The notes beneath the pieces were generated by a model. The model searched no databases, was not told the DNA's origin, and saw only the letters and a list, made by a program, of their open reading frames with translations. Shown piece by piece: positions 61,007-64,000 of a stretch of 64,000 nt of DNA. Made by a program: the position numbers and the translations under genes. Position 1 is the stretch's first letter; each line of letters starts with the position of its first letter. The stretch comes from Martinezella tropici (lineage in GTDB: Bacteria > Pseudomonadota > Alphaproteobacteria > Rhizobiales > Rhizobiaceae): the NCBI RefSeq assembly GCF_008370325.1, contig NZ_VNIP01000003.1:496001-560000 (forward strand), given 5' to 3'.

Positions 61007-62128
61007 ATGTTGATCGCATCACTTCTGCGCATCGCAACCCTGATCCGCAAGGAACTCCTCGTCATCCTGAAGGACCCAAGAAGCCGGGCAAGCATCGTCG
61101 TCCCGCCCATCCTTCAGTGTCTGATCTTCGGCTATGCCGCCACCTACGACCTCAACAACGTCCCTTATGCGCTTGTCGACCAGGACAGGACGACGGCATC
61201 GAGAAACCTGGTTGCAAAGATCGAAGGATCCGGCATCTTCGAAAGAGTGGCGACGCTGGCGCAGACGGGTCAGGCCGTAAGGCTGCTCGATGCCGAGCAA
61301 GCCGTCCTGATCATTGTTGTCGAGCATGATTTCGGGAGGCAATTGGAAGCCGGCGCGCCTGGCACGTTGCAGATCATCGCCGACGGCAGGAATTCCAACA
61401 CGAGCGGCATTGCGCAGGGCTATACCAACACGATCATCAGTGACTTCACCTCCGATTGGCTTGCACAGAAGGGCCGTTCCGGCAATGCCGTTCAAGTCAC
61501 GACGCGCGCCTGGTACAATCCGCAGCTGGAAACGCGCTGGAGCATGGTCCCATCGCTCATCGGCACAATCACCATGCTGATGACGATGATACTGACCGCC
61601 ATGTCCGTCGCGCGCGAGCGCGAGGAAGGAACCTTCGACCAACTCCTCGTGGCGCCCTTCACGCCGACCGAGATCATGATCGGCAAGGCCGTTCCCTCGA
61701 TGATCGTCGGCATCACTCAAGCGTCCACGATCCTGCTGGTGGCTTTGTTCTGGTTTCGCATCCCGTTTGCCGGCTCCTTCCTGACGCTCTATCTCGGGCT
61801 GAGCCTCTTCCTCGCGGCGGCCATCGGCTTCGGGCTGTTTCTGTCCTCGATTGCCGGCAATATGCAGCAGGCAATGATCCTCAGTTTTGTCTTCCTGATG
61901 CCCTTCATGCTGCTGTCCGGCTTGATGTCGCCGACCGACAACATGCCGAAGGTTCTGCAATATGCGACGATGATCAATCCGCTGAGATATGCGATCAGCA
62001 TCACGCGCGGCGTCTATCTCGAAGGTGCCGGGCTCGACGCGCTTTTTCCCGACATGCTGGCCCTGGTTGCGATCGCCGCCGCGACGATGCCCGTCGCCGC
62101 CTGGATGTTCCGTCACCGGTTGAACTAG
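61007..62128 (+). CDS. ybhR: ABC-2 type permease (YbhR-like)
   Basis: 373 aa from the ATG at 61007, two bases after the ybhS stop. Similar layout to YbhS: DPRSRASIVVPPILQCLIFGYAA, periplasmic domain with DLNNVPYALVD, and REREEGTFDQLLVAPF and NPLRYAISITRGVYL in the C-terminal membrane part. It completes an exporter of the YbhGFSR class, known to affect resistance to drugs or cations in other bacteria. Confidence 0.92.
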   Translation: MLIASLLRIATLIRKELLVILKDPRSRASIVVPPILQCLIFGYAATYDLNNVPYALVDQDRTTASRNLVAKIEGSGIFERVATLAQTGQAVRLLDAEQAVLIIVVEHDFGRQLEAGAPGTLQIIADGRNSNTSGIAQGYTNTIISDFTSDWLAQKGRSGNAVQVTTRAWYNPQLETRWSMVPSLIGTITMLMTMILTAMSVAREREEGTFDQLLVAPFTPTEIMIGKAVPSMIVGITQASTILLVALFWFRIPFAGSFLTLYLGLSLFLAAAIGFGLFLSSIAGNMQQAMILSFVFLMPFMLLSGLMSPTDNMPKVLQYATMINPLRYAISITRGVYLEGAGLDALFPDMLALVAIAAATMPVAAWMFRHRLN

Positions 62129-62131
62129 CTA

Positions 62132-62156
62132 GCGCAATTTCAGGAAGAGTGCACGC
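62132..62156. repeat. half copy of short intergenic palindrome
   Basis: GCGCAATTTCAGGAAGAGTGC resembles the left arm and centre of the palindromes at 5681 and 22144; the right arm is missing. Located just after the ybhR stop. Confidence 0.45.
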
Positions 62157-62222
62157 TGCAGACGGCCGAGCCGGTGAAGCCAGCAAGCCCGCACCGTCCA
62201 TCGATGGTGACGATATCACCCG

Positions 62223-63317
62223 TCATTCGACCCGCAGCCCCGCCTTCTTCAGGAGCGGCAGGACCCGATCGCAGAAGAAGGGCAGTTCATAGGTGTAGTT
62301 GACGAAGGACATGGCAATCCCGGAATAGCCCTGTTCGGCGATAGCGATCATATCTTCAACGATCTTTTCCGGCGTGCCGACCAGCGGATAGCCACCCGCA
62401 CCGCCCGCAAACCGCTTGCGGTAGCGATCATAGGCTTGCGTATCATGCGACTGGGAGAATTCTTTCTTGCCGGCCATATGGGCATCGACCGCCTCATGGT
62501 CTGCAAGCGTCACGGCATAACGTTCGTAATACTCCTCTGCCTCCTGCTGGCTTTCGCGGCAGACAACATGGCAGACGGTATAGGCGCCGATATCGCGGCC
62601 GAGCTTCTCGGCTCGCCCCTTGATATCCTCGACATGCTTGCCGGCTTCGGAAATCTCGGTGAAGGTGGTGAAGAGATATTCGCAATTCTTCGCCGCGAAA
62701 TCCCGACCCGGCCCGCCGAAAGCCGCGTTCATAGTGACCGGCCGCGGCGATTGCAGGCTGGCGGGTCGGCTCACCACATCCTTTAGCCTGTAATAGGTGC
62801 CGTCGTAGTCGAACGGCGCATCCGACGCATAGGCCCGTTCCATGATATCAAGCCACTCGTCCGCCTGGTCATAACCTTTCTCGACCAGCGGCACCCCGAA
62901 CATGCCGAACTCCTTCGGGTTCCAGCCGCAAACGATATTGAGGCCTGCGCGGCCGCCGCTGATATGATCGACGGTCGCGAGCGCCTTTGCCGCATAGAGC
63001 GGATGCACGAGCGGCACATGAACGGTCATGAAAAGGCCGATCCGTTCCGTGACGGAGGCAAGGCCCGCCGCCCAGGTAAAGGTCTCGAAGGACCATTCAC
63101 GCACTCGATTCTTGCCGCCGAAGCCCTTCCAGCGCGCGATCGGAAGGAAGAAATCCAGCCCGCCACGATCGGCGATCTGTGCGGCGTTCAGATTGTCCTC
63201 CCACCGAGCCTGCCAGCGCTCCGGCACGTCGGTAATGGCAAGCCCCCCGTCCGCATTTGCGGAAAAGACGCCGAGTTTCAATTTGCTGGGACCTTTCAGC
63301 GGATGCGGCTTGATCAT
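62223..63317 (-). CDS. LLM-class flavin-dependent monooxygenase (RutA-like)
   Basis: 364 aa, AGAGGAAC before the ATG. Motifs of the bacterial-luciferase-like fold are present: GGLDFFLPIARWKGFGGK, FETFTWAAGLASVTERIGLF, ATVDHISGGRAGLNIVCGWNPKEFGMFG, and VGTPEKIVEDMIA. They resemble RutA, which opens the uracil ring, and related flavin monooxygenases. The partner rut genes are not present here, so the substrate is unknown; ring amides or sulfones are possible. It would need FMNH2 from a flavin reductase elsewhere. Confidence 0.88.
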   Translation of the reverse strand: MIKPHPLKGPSKLKLGVFSANADGGLAITDVPERWQARWEDNLNAAQIADRGGLDFFLPIARWKGFGGKNRVREWSFETFTWAAGLASVTERIGLFMTVHVPLVHPLYAAKALATVDHISGGRAGLNIVCGWNPKEFGMFGVPLVEKGYDQADEWLDIMERAYASDAPFDYDGTYYRLKDVVSRPASLQSPRPVTMNAAFGGPGRDFAAKNCEYLFTTFTEISEAGKHVEDIKGRAEKLGRDIGAYTVCHVVCRESQQEAEEYYERYAVTLADHEAVDAHMAGKKEFSQSHDTQAYDRYRKRFAGGAGGYPLVGTPEKIVEDMIAIAEQGYSGIAMSFVNYTYELPFFCDRVLPLLKKAGLRVE

Positions 63318-63531
63318 GCTGTTCCTCTTTTATGGGTCTTCTGCGGGCGGAACGCATCGCCTCCGTCTGTTCCAACTGCCGTTGCCGGCCGGAGAGATAG
63401 GCCCTGTTCCTCTTGGGCCACCACTGTCGATCCATCGATCGGAAAAAACAAGTTTAAACCTAAACTATTTTTGTGCGTGGATTGAAACGGCTCGATGCGA
63501 GCGAAAGATCAATGCCCCCGCTTAAACGAGG

Positions 63532-64000
63532 TCAACCCGCCATATATTGGATGTTGCAGCGGCCATGGACCGAGGATTTCTGGACATGCGCGCGAACGCC
63601 GAAAACCCGTTCGATCAATTCCTCCGTCAGCACCTGTTCGGGCGGGCCGGCTGCGACGACCTCGCCATTTTGGAGCACCGCCAGGCTGTCGCAAAACATG
63701 GCCGCGAGATTGAGATCATGCAGCGCGACGATCGAGGTCACGTCGAGCCTGGAGACAAGGCCGAGAATGTCGAGCTGATGTTGGATATCGAGGTGATTTG
63801 TAGGCTCGTCGAGTAGAAGTTCGCTTGGAGTCTGGGCCAGCGCCCTCGCAATATGGACCCGCTGCCGTTCGCCACCCGACAGGGTTTGCCATAGCTGCCC
63901 GGCGCGGCCTTGCATGCCGACACGGGCAAGCGCATCTGATACCGCCTCGTCGTCGCAAGCGCTCCAGGATGAGAGGGGGCCGCGATGCGGCGTGCGGCCG
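63532..64000 (-). CDS. iron-siderophore-type ABC ATPase, 3' part
   Basis: The reading frame runs to the right edge of the window; at least 155 residues are visible. It starts in the window with GRTPHRGPLSSWSACDDEA, followed by the signature LSGGERQRV, Walker B LLLDEPTNHLD and the switch His in VALHDLNLAA. These are the features of FecE/FhuC-type ATPases for iron-siderophore or vitamin B12 uptake. Walker A lies outside the window. Confidence 0.88.
   Translation of the reverse strand, partial: GRTPHRGPLSSWSACDDEAVSDALARVGMQGRAGQLWQTLSGGERQRVHIARALAQTPSELLLDEPTNHLDIQHQLDILGLVSRLDVTSIVALHDLNLAAMFCDSLAVLQNGEVVAAGPPEQVLTEELIERVFGVRAHVQKSSVHGRCNIQYMAG

Noticed and set aside
1..64000. Mobile element, integron, CRISPR or prophage
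   Set aside because: No transposase, integrase, terminal repeats, spacer array or phage structural gene could be found; the short palindromes are too small to be insertion sequences.

Overview
The window looks like a stretch of a GC-rich alphaproteobacterial genome, most probably Rhizobium or a close relative in the Rhizobiaceae. This rests on an acyl-homoserine-lactone LuxI/LuxR pair at the left edge, rhizobial-type short intergenic palindromes, a TadE/TadG pair, densely packed operons with ATGA overlaps, and a very high load of ABC importers and dedicated regulators. I see no rRNA, tRNA, CRISPR array, transposase or phage gene. The taxonomic call is inference from content, not from a search.

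Region 1 (1-4160) holds the start of an AHL synthase, its LuxR regulator, a MEKHLA-domain protein, and a three-gene unit (two tandem paralogues of unknown function followed by a TetR regulator), then a RibD/DHFR-like reductase. Region 2 (4363-16911) is a complete phenylacetate catabolon. A plus-strand unit paaG-paaI-paaK-TetR converges on a minus-strand operon paaA-B-C-D-E, an extra PaaA/PaaC-family gene, paaZ, an acyl-CoA thioesterase and paaY, with paaX behind it. Phenylacetate is activated by PaaK, epoxidised by PaaABC(D)E, isomerised by PaaG and opened by PaaZ. Similar inverted-repeat operators lie before paaG, before paaA and before the unknown paralogue pair. Region 3 (16979-22074) has an Lrp/AsnC regulator divergent from a fused 2-oxoacid dehydrogenase E1, an E2 acyltransferase and an aromatic-type aminotransferase. 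I read this as a route phenylalanine -> phenylpyruvate -> phenylacetyl-CoA that would enter the paa pathway without PaaK.

Region 4 (22189-35635) is one long minus-strand operon. It encodes a PotABCD-type importer with two ATPases and two binding proteins (one with no export signal), two SDR dehydrogenases, a polysaccharide-deacetylase-family hydrolase, a small CxxC protein, a G3E metallochaperone-type GTPase and an amidase. It is divergent from a GntR regulator with two predicted winged-helix segments, and a 14-bp repeat lies at both ends of the shared intergenic region. Region 5 (35711-41131) is pxpA-accB-accC-pxpB-pxpC, a split biotin-dependent carboxylase/lactamase set, divergent from a LysR gene with a good T-N11-A site between them. 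Region 6 (41223-43378) is TadG/TadE. Region 7 (43682-54545) has a second ABC importer, hydantoinase/oxoprolinase HyuA and HyuB and a MalT-type LuxR regulator, with a perfect palindrome between hyuB and the regulator.

Region 8 (54883-62128) has a DUF882/MepK-like peptidase and a CecR-type TetR divergent from a ybhGFSR-type ABC exporter. Region 9 (62223-64000) has a RutA-like flavin monooxygenase and the 3' part of an iron-siderophore ABC ATPase. Together the window is a catabolic island for aromatic acids, amides and lactams, each module with its own regulator. The least explained parts are the GTPase/amidase/deacetylase operon, the extra PaaA-like gene, the paralogue pair at 2516-3384, and the proposed phenylpyruvate dehydrogenase.
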